Of a DNA stretch of 64,000 nucleotides, positions 1-8,661 are shown in pieces. The notes under the pieces were generated by a model. That model ran no database searches. It was not told the origin of the DNA and saw only the letters and a program-made list of their open reading frames with translations. This DNA comes from an uncultured Eubacteriales bacterium (GTDB lineage Bacteria; Bacillota; Clostridia; Oscillospirales; CAG-382), in the NCBI GenBank assembly GCA_934502885.1, contig CAKSUT010000004.1, forward strand, positions 1 through 64,000. The letters run 5' to 3'. Numbering within the stretch: position 1 is the first letter of the stretch; every line of letters begins with the position of its first letter. The translations under genes were made by a program, and so were the position numbers.

Positions 1-1
1 A

Positions 2-76
2 TTACTTGAATGGATTTTATCCGATGAGGGGCAATACATTATAAACGAAACGGGTTATGTGGGAATAAAGAATTAG
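2..76 (+). CDS. C-terminal end of a PstS-like ABC substrate-binding protein (partial)
   Basis: Only the last 24 codons and the TAG stop lie in the window. The readable tail contains SDEGQYII and ETGYVGIKN, which resembles the closing helix of phosphate/tungstate-type ABC substrate-binding proteins (known members end with an EGQ...GYVP pattern). The stop overlaps the AGGAGG ribosome binding site of the next gene, whose start is 12 bases on, so the two were probably co-transcribed. The assignment rests on a short tail and is tentative. Confidence 0.5.
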   Translation, partial: LLEWILSDEGQYIINETGYVGIKN

Positions 77-88
77 GAGGACAACACA

Positions 89-1372
89 ATGAAAAAAATA
101 TTATCAATTATTTTAACACTCTCAATGCTTTGTTCTACGGCAATAGCTGCATTTGCTGATGACACAGTCAATGATGCAGTAAAAGTAGGTATCAACGCAG
201 AGTTTAAGCCGTTTGAATATTACGAGGGTGACGAGCTGAAAGGCTTTGATGTTGAGCTGATGAATTTAATCGGTGAGAAAATCGGCAAAAAAATTGAATT
301 TGTCAATATGGATTTTGATGCACTCATTCCGGCTGTTTTAAGCGGAAGAGTTGACTGTGCGATTTCCGCAATTACCGTTACGGAAGATAGAGATAAAGTG
401 ATTGATTATTCGAGAAAATACTTGAAAACAACGAAAGTAACCTTTGAAGACGGTCAAATAAGCCGCAAGTACGGAGAAGATTATGCGATTGTTTTCCGTG
501 ACGGTGTTGCTCAAGCAAAATACAGGTCAAGCGTACCTACGGATTATGAAAAGCTATATATGAATATTGATGATGCTTTAAGGGATTTATCTCAAGACGG
601 AACCGTCGGAAAGCTCATAGAAAAATATGATTTGAACCAACCATTGGACGAAACAAAAGAAAATATTGAATATATGGATGTGCGCGGTTGTGGTACTCCT
701 GCCGCAAAAACAGTGGAAATAGAAATACCCGTTTCGGCAAGCAAATGGGCAGCAGACAGCATTGAAACCGCAAGAAAAATAAATATTATAAGTAACTTCC
801 CCGGGGAAATTACCCGTGAAGAATTTTGTGAACTTGTATTCAATTATATTAAAAATTTTCCCGGATCGGCTTTCTCGGTGGCTATAATAAAACCTCCTTT
901 TACCGATACGGATAATGAATATATTGAAGTGCTGAATGCATTGGGCATTGTCAAAGGAAAATCCGAAACGGAGTTTGCTCCGAACGATTCGCTTACCCGT
1001 GAAGAAGCCGCAGCCATTCTCTGCCGTTTGATAAACAAAATATATCCCGACTGGGATGCGACGGCGCAATACTTTGATTTTGCCGACAGCGGGCAAATTT
1101 CCGATTGGGCAATGAATGATATTCAAGTCATCTGCAATATGGGTATTATGCAGGGCATTGGCGATAACAGATTTGCTCCAAAGGGGTTATATACCACCGA
1201 ACAGGCTGTTGCAACGCTTGTGAGAGTATATAATAATTTTTCAAAATCAAATGATATATCAAACGCCGAGAATTTGTCTTACAGCCAAATAGAAGATTTG
1301 CAAGAGTCTGTAAACAGCGGTCATTTTCCGTGGCGGCTCGACTATAAGCAAGTCGTTATGAATTTTGTCTGA
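89..1372 (+). CDS. Solute-binding (SBP_bac_3-like) protein with internally deleted binding domain, fused to two SLH domains
   Basis: The first 24 residues are a signal peptide ending near AFADD. Residues 30-115 match the first lobe of family 3 amino-acid-type solute-binding proteins (VGINAEFKPFEY, GFDVELM, VDCAISAITVT). The chain then jumps to a typical C-terminal piece (ALRDLSQDGTVGKLIEKYD), so the roughly 75-80 residues of the second lobe are missing although the frame is open. Residues about 265-385 hold two S-layer homology repeats (FTDTDNEYIEVLNALGI, FADSGQISDWAMNDIQ), which in this group anchor proteins to the cell wall. A strong AGGAGG lies 8 bases before the ATG. It may be a decayed transporter component or a repurposed wall protein; ligand binding looks unlikely without lobe 2. 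Confidence 0.7.
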   Translation: MKKILSIILTLSMLCSTAIAAFADDTVNDAVKVGINAEFKPFEYYEGDELKGFDVELMNLIGEKIGKKIEFVNMDFDALIPAVLSGRVDCAISAITVTEDRDKVIDYSRKYLKTTKVTFEDGQISRKYGEDYAIVFRDGVAQAKYRSSVPTDYEKLYMNIDDALRDLSQDGTVGKLIEKYDLNQPLDETKENIEYMDVRGCGTPAAKTVEIEIPVSASKWAADSIETARKINIISNFPGEITREEFCELVFNYIKNFPGSAFSVAIIKPPFTDTDNEYIEVLNALGIVKGKSETEFAPNDSLTREEAAAILCRLINKIYPDWDATAQYFDFADSGQISDWAMNDIQVICNMGIMQGIGDNRFAPKGLYTTEQAVATLVRVYNNFSKSNDISNAENLSYSQIEDLQESVNSGHFPWRLDYKQVVMNFV

Positions 1373-1445
1373 ACTTTGGGGGTCACTTCAAAATTACTCG
1401 GAAACTTTTTTCGCTTTCAAAAAAACCTTTACTACCGACATTTAA

Positions 1446-1489
1446 GGCAAAAAAATAGAACCGTAATTTTGTATCAAAAATTACGGTTC
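1446..1489 (-). terminator. Rho-independent terminator after a tRNA-tail copy
   Basis: A 12-13-bp stem (GAACCGTAATTTT and complement, 1458-1489) is followed on the minus strand by a T-rich run. It directly follows the minus-strand copy of the tRNA-Pro 3' end at 1495-1515, the same order as at the true tRNA at 13.5 kb. It may also end the upstream plus-strand gene. Confidence 0.7.
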
Positions 1490-1494
1490 ATCTT

Positions 1495-1639
1495 TGGTCT
1501 GAGTGGCGAGACTTGCCCGTCTGCGGACGGGCGCTGGTGCGGTCGAACAGTCCACCGGACTGTTCTCTGCACGCACCCTTCAAGTTCCTGCAAACATAAA
1601 AAAACTACCGTGTACCTAATGATACACGGTAGTTATTGG
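1495..1639 (-). repeat. Inverted copy of the tRNA-tail/hairpin module (left island boundary)
   Basis: Read on the minus strand this begins CCAATAACTACCG, forms a terminator hairpin, runs through a palindromic core and ends in a copy of the tRNA-Pro 3' tail (CGCCACTCAGACCA). It matches plus-strand 13592-13738 with about a dozen differences in ~147 bases by eye. The core holds an outer stem (GGAACTTG with CAAGTCTC), a 6-bp stem, an 8-bp hairpin (AACAGTCC/GGACTGTT) and a 7-bp hairpin (GCCCGTC/GACGGGC). The 318-bp stretch from 1373 to 1690 holds this repeat, the hairpin at 1446-1489 and no gene. Confidence 0.85.
1594..1634 (-). terminator. Terminator at the 3' end of the defence operon
   Basis: A 12-bp stem (AACTACCGTGTA at 1603-1614, TACACGGTAGTT at 1623-1634) is followed on the minus strand by seven T. 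It lies 57 bases beyond the stop of the SMC-like gene and is the first hairpin of the repeated module, so the module may serve as the operon terminator. Confidence 0.7.
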
Positions 1640-1690
1640 CTTTGAACGGAATGATTGATACAAGGTGCAAGCAAATGGTTCCGGGTGCAA

Positions 1691-3142
1691 TTATTCGAGC
1701 TCAATCAGCCTGTTTACGATCTCGATTACATTGAGCGGATCAAAATCATACTCGAAAATGGAAGCAATGATTATCTGATGATCCGAGAAGTCTCTTTTTA
1801 GAATATCCATCATAAGCTTTATATTTTCCTGATCTACTTCTTTCCCGCTGGGAGAATCCAAGATTATGGGCAGCTTAACACCGATTGCGCGTTCGATTTC
1901 GATGATATATGCTAACCGGAACGCAAATACCGTCTTGTGCAATACAGCCCCAGATAGTTCTTTGAGATTTGAAGTGAACAAGTAAGAAGCAGCTATCGTC
2001 GTATCGCTGCCTATTTTCAATTCCAAAGCATATTTCAGAATGTTCTGATAAAGGTTATTTACGACATCATTGTTCGATTTTGTGCTATCGGCAATTGCTT
2101 GTCGAACATACCGAAGTTCTTTTTCCAATCTTTTGATCTCTTTTTCGATTGCAACGGCATTGATTTGTAGAGAAGCAATTCTTCTATCAAACGCCTGTGT
2201 CATTGTTTCAGATTCCCAGAACGATAACTGCTCAACCTCGGATTGCCTTTGCGTTTCACGTACGGCAATACTGCTAAGGACCGATGCTAACTCAGCAGAA
2301 ATCAATTTGTGTTTCGTTATAAGATACTCAATACTGTCATCAAATCCTACAATGTTTTCAGCGGTAACAGGAATGGTTGTTCCGTCCGGGCCTTTGATAA
2401 GCAGCTTCATTTCGGCAATAAACCTACTGAAATGTTTATTATCCCTTATGGCTTTGTCAAGACGGCGCAATTCCTTTTTTAGAGTATTCTGCTGGATTCT
2501 CAGCTGCTCCAATTCGGAATCTATTTTTTCATCGTAGTGCTCTACAGCAAGGGAACCTTCCTCAGCTTCAATAGTCTCTTGGTACTGCGCAACGCTGAAC
2601 ATCTGCTTGTATTTTCCAAGTTCACGTGATAGCTTTGCTTCCTGTTGGATTAATGACGCACAATCACGTCCTGACAGGCCCCGAATAAGCTCTTCGATAT
2701 TGAAATGAATGCTACCAATAGCCACGCCTCTATTAAGTAGTGTCCAGCCTTTTTCCTGATCTACATAGAATGCTCCAAGGAGATTTCCTAAAATATCGGC
2801 ATTATCAGTTCCAAAAAGAACACTATGAAGCTCGTTCTGCTGTTCAGGCAAAACGTATGTAGTGCGATCATCATTTGCAGATAATACTATATGGCTATTC
2901 GCTGTTCTTGAAAGAGTAACATCCCCGATTTTCTCGGTATAAACCGCAGTTTCAACTTCACACCGCTCGAATTTGATTTTTCTCGTATTGGGAATGTTAT
3001 AACCAAGAGAGTACAACAAAAACCTCAGCAGCGTAGTCTTACCCTTGCTGTTCTGCTTACTGTGAATTAAATTGGCATTGCCAGAGAATTTAAAAAACCG
3101 GCTGAACAAACCCTCTTTGATGCGAATAGATTTTATGATCAT
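1691..3142 (-). CDS. SMC/Rad50-like ATPase of a nuclease-ATPase pair (Lamassu/ABC-3C-like)
   Basis: The 483-residue protein has an SMC/Rad50-like layout: a P-loop-like motif near residues 28-36 (SKQNSKGKT, first Gly replaced), a long coiled-coil centre (about 160-370) rich in Glu, Lys, Leu and Arg, and a Walker B-like strand at about 424-431 (LPIILDSP). A closing IIIASIFEYDF fits the H-loop region. Such short SMC proteins are the sensing ATPase in Lamassu and ABC-three-component defence systems. Its start overlaps the stop of the upstream nuclease gene by 4 bases, so the pair is translationally coupled. Sampled lines of this gene are AT-richer than the helicase gene upstream (21 G+C in 60 at 2281-2340), which suggests separate acquisition. 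The target signal is unknown. Confidence 0.7.
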   Translation of the reverse strand: MIIKSIRIKEGLFSRFFKFSGNANLIHSKQNSKGKTTLLRFLLYSLGYNIPNTRKIKFERCEVETAVYTEKIGDVTLSRTANSHIVLSANDDRTTYVLPEQQNELHSVLFGTDNADILGNLLGAFYVDQEKGWTLLNRGVAIGSIHFNIEELIRGLSGRDCASLIQQEAKLSRELGKYKQMFSVAQYQETIEAEEGSLAVEHYDEKIDSELEQLRIQQNTLKKELRRLDKAIRDNKHFSRFIAEMKLLIKGPDGTTIPVTAENIVGFDDSIEYLITKHKLISAELASVLSSIAVRETQRQSEVEQLSFWESETMTQAFDRRIASLQINAVAIEKEIKRLEKELRYVRQAIADSTKSNNDVVNNLYQNILKYALELKIGSDTTIAASYLFTSNLKELSGAVLHKTVFAFRLAYIIEIERAIGVKLPIILDSPSGKEVDQENIKLMMDILKRDFSDHQIIIASIFEYDFDPLNVIEIVNRLIELE

Positions 3143-4146
3143 AGGGATACCCCCTTTTTGATCTTATCAATATCATATCTTCTGCGTATCACGTTATATA
3201 CCACTACTTTTGATAGTGCTTCCGCTGTAGCAGAATCAATGCCATCACCTTCAAACGCTGACGAATAGTTGCTCCAGCATTCCTCCACAAAATTGATTGT
3301 TTTTTCACTTGCCTTTCCGGAATTCTTATATGCATTGAAATCGAAAAGGATCTTTGTAAAAAACTCAACTCGCTCGCAGCAAGAATCAATGGTTTCTCTG
3401 AATCGACGAACAATCTCATCGTATTGTACAGAATCAAACCACTCAACAAAATCATGGTCAATTCTGTCAATATCCGTTGCAATAACTATTATGGGCCAAA
3501 TCAAGCTTTTCTTTGAGAGCGTGATATTTACATTCTTCTTCGACCCGTTTTTAAATACCTCTCCGCACCATACCCTGTGTAACTGTTTGCCAATTCCCGG
3601 AATATCAAGTTTTAGCTCACCAATGAAATCATTAATACTCTGCATTACAGCTTTGTATTTTTCGGAATCATCGTCAGTTTCAAATGGGACGACCTGAATA
3701 GCGAACTGGTCCGTATCCAATGGTTGATCGATTTGAGATAGATAATCGGTAATAATCTTCTGTGATGATTCGGGCAAAGTACTGAAACCACGGTGAGCCG
3801 GTCCCCAGAAAAGACTCCGCGATGCATCCTCGTTCAGTGGATTTGGGGAATTTGTTATTAGAATCAGTTTTTTCGTTTTGACCTTTCTGCTTCCTTCGGA
3901 TAATGACTCCAACGCTTTTTTGAGATTAGTGCGCACATGTGCAAAATCCGTACTGCTATTAACTATTGCCTTTGCTTGAGCCAAAACATGATCCCCACTA
4001 TAAAGCTCAATATCAATATCTTCGTTTTCGCTCTCCAGTCGTAAAGATTGCAATTCCTTTATGTTCTCAAGCATTAAAAAAATTGCAGCGTTAACTTGAA
4101 AGTCAAAGCCAAAGAGTACCGCATTAGCACGTCTGTCTTTTTCCAT
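3139..4146 (-). CDS. Cap4/DUF4297-like PD-(D/E)XK nuclease
   Basis: The N-terminus carries the layout of Cap4/DUF4297-type nucleases: a GFDFQVNAA segment (13-21) followed by an acidic stretch with D43 and D45 and then AQAKA with Q57 and K59, consistent with a D-(x)n-QxK catalytic core. The remaining ~270 residues are helical and unrecognised. Known relatives are the effector nucleases of Lamassu, CBASS and related abortive-infection systems; they cut DNA when a partner signals infection. It starts 16 bases after the helicase gene with GGAGG before the ATG, and its stop overlaps the ATPase start by 4 bases. Infer an effector unleashed by the SMC-like partner. No LmuC-like third gene is present. 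Confidence 0.65.
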   Translation of the reverse strand: MEKDRRANAVLFGFDFQVNAAIFLMLENIKELQSLRLESENEDIDIELYSGDHVLAQAKAIVNSSTDFAHVRTNLKKALESLSEGSRKVKTKKLILITNSPNPLNEDASRSLFWGPAHRGFSTLPESSQKIITDYLSQIDQPLDTDQFAIQVVPFETDDDSEKYKAVMQSINDFIGELKLDIPGIGKQLHRVWCGEVFKNGSKKNVNITLSKKSLIWPIIVIATDIDRIDHDFVEWFDSVQYDEIVRRFRETIDSCCERVEFFTKILFDFNAYKNSGKASEKTINFVEECWSNYSSAFEGDGIDSATAEALSKVVVYNVIRRRYDIDKIKKGVSL

Positions 4147-4162
4147 AACAACCTCCGCAGTG

Positions 4163-7117
4163 TTATTCGTCCAGTTTCAGGAAGCCTTGTTCAAACGCTC
4201 CGGGGAACTGGAACTTTTTATCCACACCGGCAAAGGTAACGACAATAAGACCTCCATCGATACCCTTAACCTGACCGGGGCCGAATGCTTTGTGCGAAAC
4301 GATGATCCCGGCATGGACATTCGAGGTGTCAATATGCACGGTAGGCTTTTTCGCCACCGGCGTTACAGATGGTGTAGGCGGTACATAGGAAGGACGGTAT
4401 GTCGGCGTGGATACCGGCTTGGACGGCTCTACAAGCGGATTGTGATTTGTGCCGTATACCGGCGCTGGCTTTTCCGCTACCGCAGGCAGACCGTCTTCAT
4501 CCTCGTCAAAATCATAGCTGCTGATGTTCGTGAAGACGGGCCGCTCCGGAATATCATCGTCACGGGGAGAGTCCGCCGTCATGGAGGCCGCAAGCTGACC
4601 GGCCATAGCGTCATAATCCGCACGGCTGATGACGGTGCTGTACAGACCGACATTTTCGCCGGTGTGCTTATCGATGCCGGTGTAGATCAGGCTGGCGTCT
4701 TCATACCGTTTGAATTTATAAACGGCATCGTTCATCAGAGCCTCGTTGAATACGTTCAGCGATACGAGCAGCTCGAAGTCCTTCACGTCCAGACCGGTGA
4801 CCTTTTTGAACAGCTCCGGCTCCAATTGCGTGATGACGTCCTGCAGGCTGTATTCCCGGTAATCCGTCAGATACATGAACACAGGCACACGAGTAGCGAA
4901 TTTGATCAGCTTTTCCTGGATCATCTTGCGCTTGGATTTGTATTCCTTTTCGGCGTCCGTCAGTTCCTTCTTTTCTTTCGGCGTCAGCTTCTCGCCGTCA
5001 CGCTTGGCCTTCTTGACCGCATTCGATTTATTGATAATGGTCTCGATATCGGCGTTCAGGCTGCGGAACCCCTCAATACGCATGAGAGCGTCCATCGCCT
5101 CTTCGCTTGCGAGCAGACGGGCAAGCGTATCGTTATCAACATTAACGAGCAATGCGCTCTCCCAGCGTTTGGCAAGAAGCGTGGCGGAGGTACCGGCCAT
5201 AGCGATATCGAGAATTTCAGCGGCATTGACCTGACGCATGGCACTGCCGTCATACGCCAGCACCGGCAGGAAATTGATGAATTCTCCGACTTTCTTTTCC
5301 GGATTGCTCTCGGCTACGTTCAGACGGCAGGAATAATCGGAAATCTGGCGGAGCGCACGGTCCAGCGCAAAATCAAAGACATAGCACTCCTGCTTGACGA
5401 TCTCACGCTCACCGTTATCCTTTGTGATCTCCCACGGGCTCTGTACACGAAAGGCCGCTTGGAAATAGGTCTCCGGCGAGGAGAGGTTACGGAGCATGAA
5501 GATGCCGGTCCACGGTTTGATGGTGACGCCTGTGGTCAGCTTGCCGCAGGAGAGAGTGATAGTTTTCGTCTCCAGCGGATCGCCCATAGAACGACGAACA
5601 GGGTCCAGAGCGGCAACACCGATACCGGCCTGTGTTCCGGCGCAGACGTTCACCTTGTAATCGTGATAAAAGCTGTTCTGCTTCTGTGCCAGCAGATTGG
5701 CCATAGCATAGCAGGAGGCCACGTTCGGCATAAACCACAGCGTATGCGACAGCACGTTCAAAAGACGGGTGTCGGAATACGGCATCGGCGGCCTCTGCGC
5801 TCCCAACTTCAATTCGTCCACGCTGGTCTCCAGATAGGAGCCACGAATCAGATCAAGCCATTTCTGCACGTAATCCTCATATTTGAAATGTGCGTTTTTG
5901 CCGATCCCCTCAGCGGAGAAGAATACGTTCAGGTCAAATTCATCAAATTCACCCTGTTTCGCAATGCGCTGGATACTCTCCGGGATTTTGTATGTGAGCA
6001 TGACCATTCTCGGCAGAGCGGCATAGGGATTTTCGCCGGGGCCTTTCCATTCGGCCTTGGCCCTCTGCTCATCGGAATAGGTCCAGTTATAGATCTGCTC
6101 CTCAATGAACTCGCCGGAATTCAGCGCACGGAACGGCGTGCCGGAGAGATAGAGGTAATAGGTTGTGGTAATCGGCAGCCACGTTTCATCGTAGGCGTTA
6201 CCGGCATCGTATTTGGAAAGGTCCTCTTCGTAGGTGTCCTCGTCCTGCTCGAACAGCTTCTTTGCGTTATCCTTCCATGCGCCGAAGTGGTATTCATCGA
6301 AGATGACGAGGTCCCAGTTCGTGGTATGGACCCACTCGTTATTGGCCTTGATGCCGCCGGTCTCCCTGTTCACGCCAAGGAAATCCTGAAACGAGCCGAA
6401 GCAGACGATGGGCCGGGATTTATCTGCTCTCTGATACTGCTGATCGTTTGTAAGGCCGCCGGGGACGGTAGGGCGTGTGATGAACTGCCAGCCCTCGAAA
6501 TCCATGTGCGTCATCAGGTCCTCACGCCATGCGGTCTGCACCGCCGGTTTGAAGGTGAGGATCAGCACACGCTTCATACCCATTTCCTTTGCAAGCTGAT
6601 AGGCCGTAAAGGTCTTGCCGAAGCGCATCTTGGCGTTCCACAGGAATTTCGGCGTTCTGCCGCTGCCTTCCTCATAGGCGGATTTGAAATATCGCATCGT
6701 CACGTCCACGGCAAATTCCTGTTCCGGACGCATGGCGAAGGTCTGTGTGCGGTCCTCGTAATTCTCCGCACCCGTCTGCACGGCCACGATAGCCGCCTTG
6801 ACATCGGCTATGGAGCACTTAAACCACTCGTTCCGGTCCTCACCGGCGTTCAACTGCTTTTTGCCCTTCGCCTTCAGAACGGCGTGGACCTCGTGATCGG
6901 TGAAACAGCTACCGTCCGTTTTCATAGCGGACCACTGGCCGAGGATGCGATACGGCACGGCGGCGGTATGGACCTGCTCCTTGATACGGGTCTCCACGTC
7001 ACGCTCGGTATAGCCGACCTTGATATAGCCCTGATGGGAGGCCACGCCTACGAATTCATAAGCGTATATCATCGGGTGCGAATCTGACCGTTGAGGGAAA
7101 AACTCCATTTCTGCCAT
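4163..7117 (-). CDS. GIY-YIG nuclease fused to a DEAD-type helicase, with C-terminal Tudor-like tail
   Basis: This 984-residue protein has a T5orf172/MUG113-type GIY-YIG domain at about 17-80 (IYAYEF, YIKVGYT, R44, E76). A superfamily 2 helicase follows: a Walker A variant KMRFGKTF near 163-170, DEYH at 274-277, SGTPF near 325-329, and a C-terminal helicase half. The last ~50 residues (HKAFGPGQV, IVVTFAGVDKKF) resemble the Tudor-like tail of UvrD-type helicases. By family knowledge it should be the translocating, cleaving subunit of a restriction-modification system served by the two methyltransferase genes upstream. Its ATG shares one base with their stop (TAATG). A long antisense frame overlaps it but lacks any recognisable family. 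Confidence 0.8.
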   Translation of the reverse strand: MAEMEFFPQRSDSHPMIYAYEFVGVASHQGYIKVGYTERDVETRIKEQVHTAAVPYRILGQWSAMKTDGSCFTDHEVHAVLKAKGKKQLNAGEDRNEWFKCSIADVKAAIVAVQTGAENYEDRTQTFAMRPEQEFAVDVTMRYFKSAYEEGSGRTPKFLWNAKMRFGKTFTAYQLAKEMGMKRVLILTFKPAVQTAWREDLMTHMDFEGWQFITRPTVPGGLTNDQQYQRADKSRPIVCFGSFQDFLGVNRETGGIKANNEWVHTTNWDLVIFDEYHFGAWKDNAKKLFEQDEDTYEEDLSKYDAGNAYDETWLPITTTYYLYLSGTPFRALNSGEFIEEQIYNWTYSDEQRAKAEWKGPGENPYAALPRMVMLTYKIPESIQRIAKQGEFDEFDLNVFFSAEGIGKNAHFKYEDYVQKWLDLIRGSYLETSVDELKLGAQRPPMPYSDTRLLNVLSHTLWFMPNVASCYAMANLLAQKQNSFYHDYKVNVCAGTQAGIGVAALDPVRRSMGDPLETKTITLSCGKLTTGVTIKPWTGIFMLRNLSSPETYFQAAFRVQSPWEITKDNGEREIVKQECYVFDFALDRALRQISDYSCRLNVAESNPEKKVGEFINFLPVLAYDGSAMRQVNAAEILDIAMAGTSATLLAKRWESALLVNVDNDTLARLLASEEAMDALMRIEGFRSLNADIETIINKSNAVKKAKRDGEKLTPKEKKELTDAEKEYKSKRKMIQEKLIKFATRVPVFMYLTDYREYSLQDVITQLEPELFKKVTGLDVKDFELLVSLNVFNEALMNDAVYKFKRYEDASLIYTGIDKHTGENVGLYSTVISRADYDAMAGQLAASMTADSPRDDDIPERPVFTNISSYDFDEDEDGLPAVAEKPAPVYGTNHNPLVEPSKPVSTPTYRPSYVPPTPSVTPVAKKPTVHIDTSNVHAGIIVSHKAFGPGQVKGIDGGLIVVTFAGVDKKFQFPGAFEQGFLKLDE

Positions 7118-8661
7118 TACTCGTCACCTCCAAGATCCATTGGCTTAATCATTGAATCGATAAATGCTATTTCCTCTTCGGTGAGGCCATATTTTTTATA
7201 AAGTTCTTCATCTGTCCACGACTTTGAGAAATCCTGTTCTGGTACGAAGAGAAAACTATCTTTGGTAATGTGTATTGAAGTCAACGCCTGAAGCAATAAG
7301 AACCGGAACATTTTTGTCCGCACATAAGACTCCATATTTTGAGTTTGATTTGCGTTATCAAATGTGTTTAGTACGAGATATGTTTCGGTACAAACCTCAT
7401 TTGGTGCAAGAGTTTGTAACGAGGATACCACTTGATACATACCATCTGATGAGGGTTTATTTCCACCTGACATGGCATAAGTAATAATAACCTTGTATTT
7501 TCCTAAAATCTTGTCTTTATCAACCACTTTTGATAAGGGATAGAATCCTTTCCCTTGGCTGGAAAGCAAAATGGTATCTGAGGCAGAAGATTTCTTATTC
7601 TCTCCACGTTCAAAGCTACGAACCGAAAAATAGCTATACGGCTTAACAATTTGCGACATGGGTTTTTCTTTGTGACTCAGTATTTTTCGGATTATCCGTA
7701 TAGCAACATTGTCCCTGACAAGAATCTCAAATTCATCAAGAGAGCGAATTTCAGAATCCTTATATGGATCTGTTCCCACACCGGAGGCATTTATTATTTC
7801 GCAATCACCTTGATAATCCCGTTCCCACAGGAAATAGCAAACACCTCCTGCAATATTAACTCCGGGGAAACAATCCGCAGAGTTTTTGAAATCGACCAGA
7901 TGCGAGATATGCTTGTCAGTTAACATGGCATTCCGAAAATCATTCATACCTTGGCCTTTTCCATTTGTGTACCAACGTGCCGGAATAACCATAACGAGAT
8001 ACCGTGGCTTCAGTTTTTTTGCCTGCTCAACAAACAAATGATATATTGATTTTGCACTTGCGGCCTGTCCGCCGTCACTTAATTGATACGGCGGATTTCC
8101 TATAATCACATCAAATTTCATATTGAATATGCCCTCCGGTTTCGTGGTATGGATCATTTCGTAAGCGTGCGTTTCCAAATCATCAGCACGGTCGTATTCC
8201 TTTTGCGAGGCCCCACAGAATACGCATTTTCCGTTTTGCCAGCGATGCTGGATATTTTTGAATCGCACATTGCCATCAATGTTGTCGAAATGGACCACGG
8301 AGTATTTGCCGTTCGCAAATTTAGAGCAGTACAGGCTGCGCCGGGAAAGATGCGAGGTCAGTTCCGTAATGGCGATGCCGTAAAGCTGATGCTTGAAAAT
8401 GTGATCCGTGCGCTCCTGCAGGTCCGGGTACAGCGGCTCCAGCCCCTTGAGGAGCCTTTTCGCAATTTCCCGTAAAAATACTCCGCTCTTGCAGGCAGGG
8501 TCAAGAAAAGTAGTGTTCGGATCGCTGAATAACTCCTGCGGCAAAAGGTCCAGCATGGCATTCGCCACCTCCGGAGGCGTGAACACCTCATCGTTGGATA
8601 GATTGGCGATGCAGGACAGCACGTCCGGGTTGTACATCGTGTTGTAGAGATTATTGACCAT
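7117..8661 (-). CDS. Eco57I-like N6-adenine DNA methyltransferase
   Basis: The start used is the ATG at 8661, with AGGAGGG at 8671-8677; an upstream ATG at 8718 would overlap the previous gene by 68 bases. The AdoMet-binding motif I reads LDPACKSG, with Lys in place of the usual Gly of DPACGSG, and the catalytic motif IV is intact (IIGNPPYQ). A CVFCG pair sits between them. The C-terminal half is probably the target recognition region. Bases 7130-8100, encoding that half, are visibly AT-rich (24 and 21 G+C in the 60-base lines at 7261 and 7441), while the N-terminal part is GC-rich (39 in 60 at 8401). This pattern suggests exchange of the recognition domain. It overlaps the upstream partner by 11 bases. 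Confidence 0.8.
   Translation of the reverse strand: MVNNLYNTMYNPDVLSCIANLSNDEVFTPPEVANAMLDLLPQELFSDPNTTFLDPACKSGVFLREIAKRLLKGLEPLYPDLQERTDHIFKHQLYGIAITELTSHLSRRSLYCSKFANGKYSVVHFDNIDGNVRFKNIQHRWQNGKCVFCGASQKEYDRADDLETHAYEMIHTTKPEGIFNMKFDVIIGNPPYQLSDGGQAASAKSIYHLFVEQAKKLKPRYLVMVIPARWYTNGKGQGMNDFRNAMLTDKHISHLVDFKNSADCFPGVNIAGGVCYFLWERDYQGDCEIINASGVGTDPYKDSEIRSLDEFEILVRDNVAIRIIRKILSHKEKPMSQIVKPYSYFSVRSFERGENKKSSASDTILLSSQGKGFYPLSKVVDKDKILGKYKVIITYAMSGGNKPSSDGMYQVVSSLQTLAPNEVCTETYLVLNTFDNANQTQNMESYVRTKMFRFLLLQALTSIHITKDSFLFVPEQDFSKSWTDEELYKKYGLTEEEIAFIDSMIKPMDLGGDE

Noticed and set aside
1376..1645. An 89-codon frame across the left repeat
   Set aside because: It runs through two terminator hairpins and the tRNA tail copy and has no ribosome binding site.
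4160..7087. A 975-codon open frame on the plus strand opposite the helicase gene
   Set aside because: It is antisense to a gene with clear helicase and GIY-YIG motifs, has no recognisable family and an Arg/His-rich, unnatural composition; it is a shadow of codon bias.
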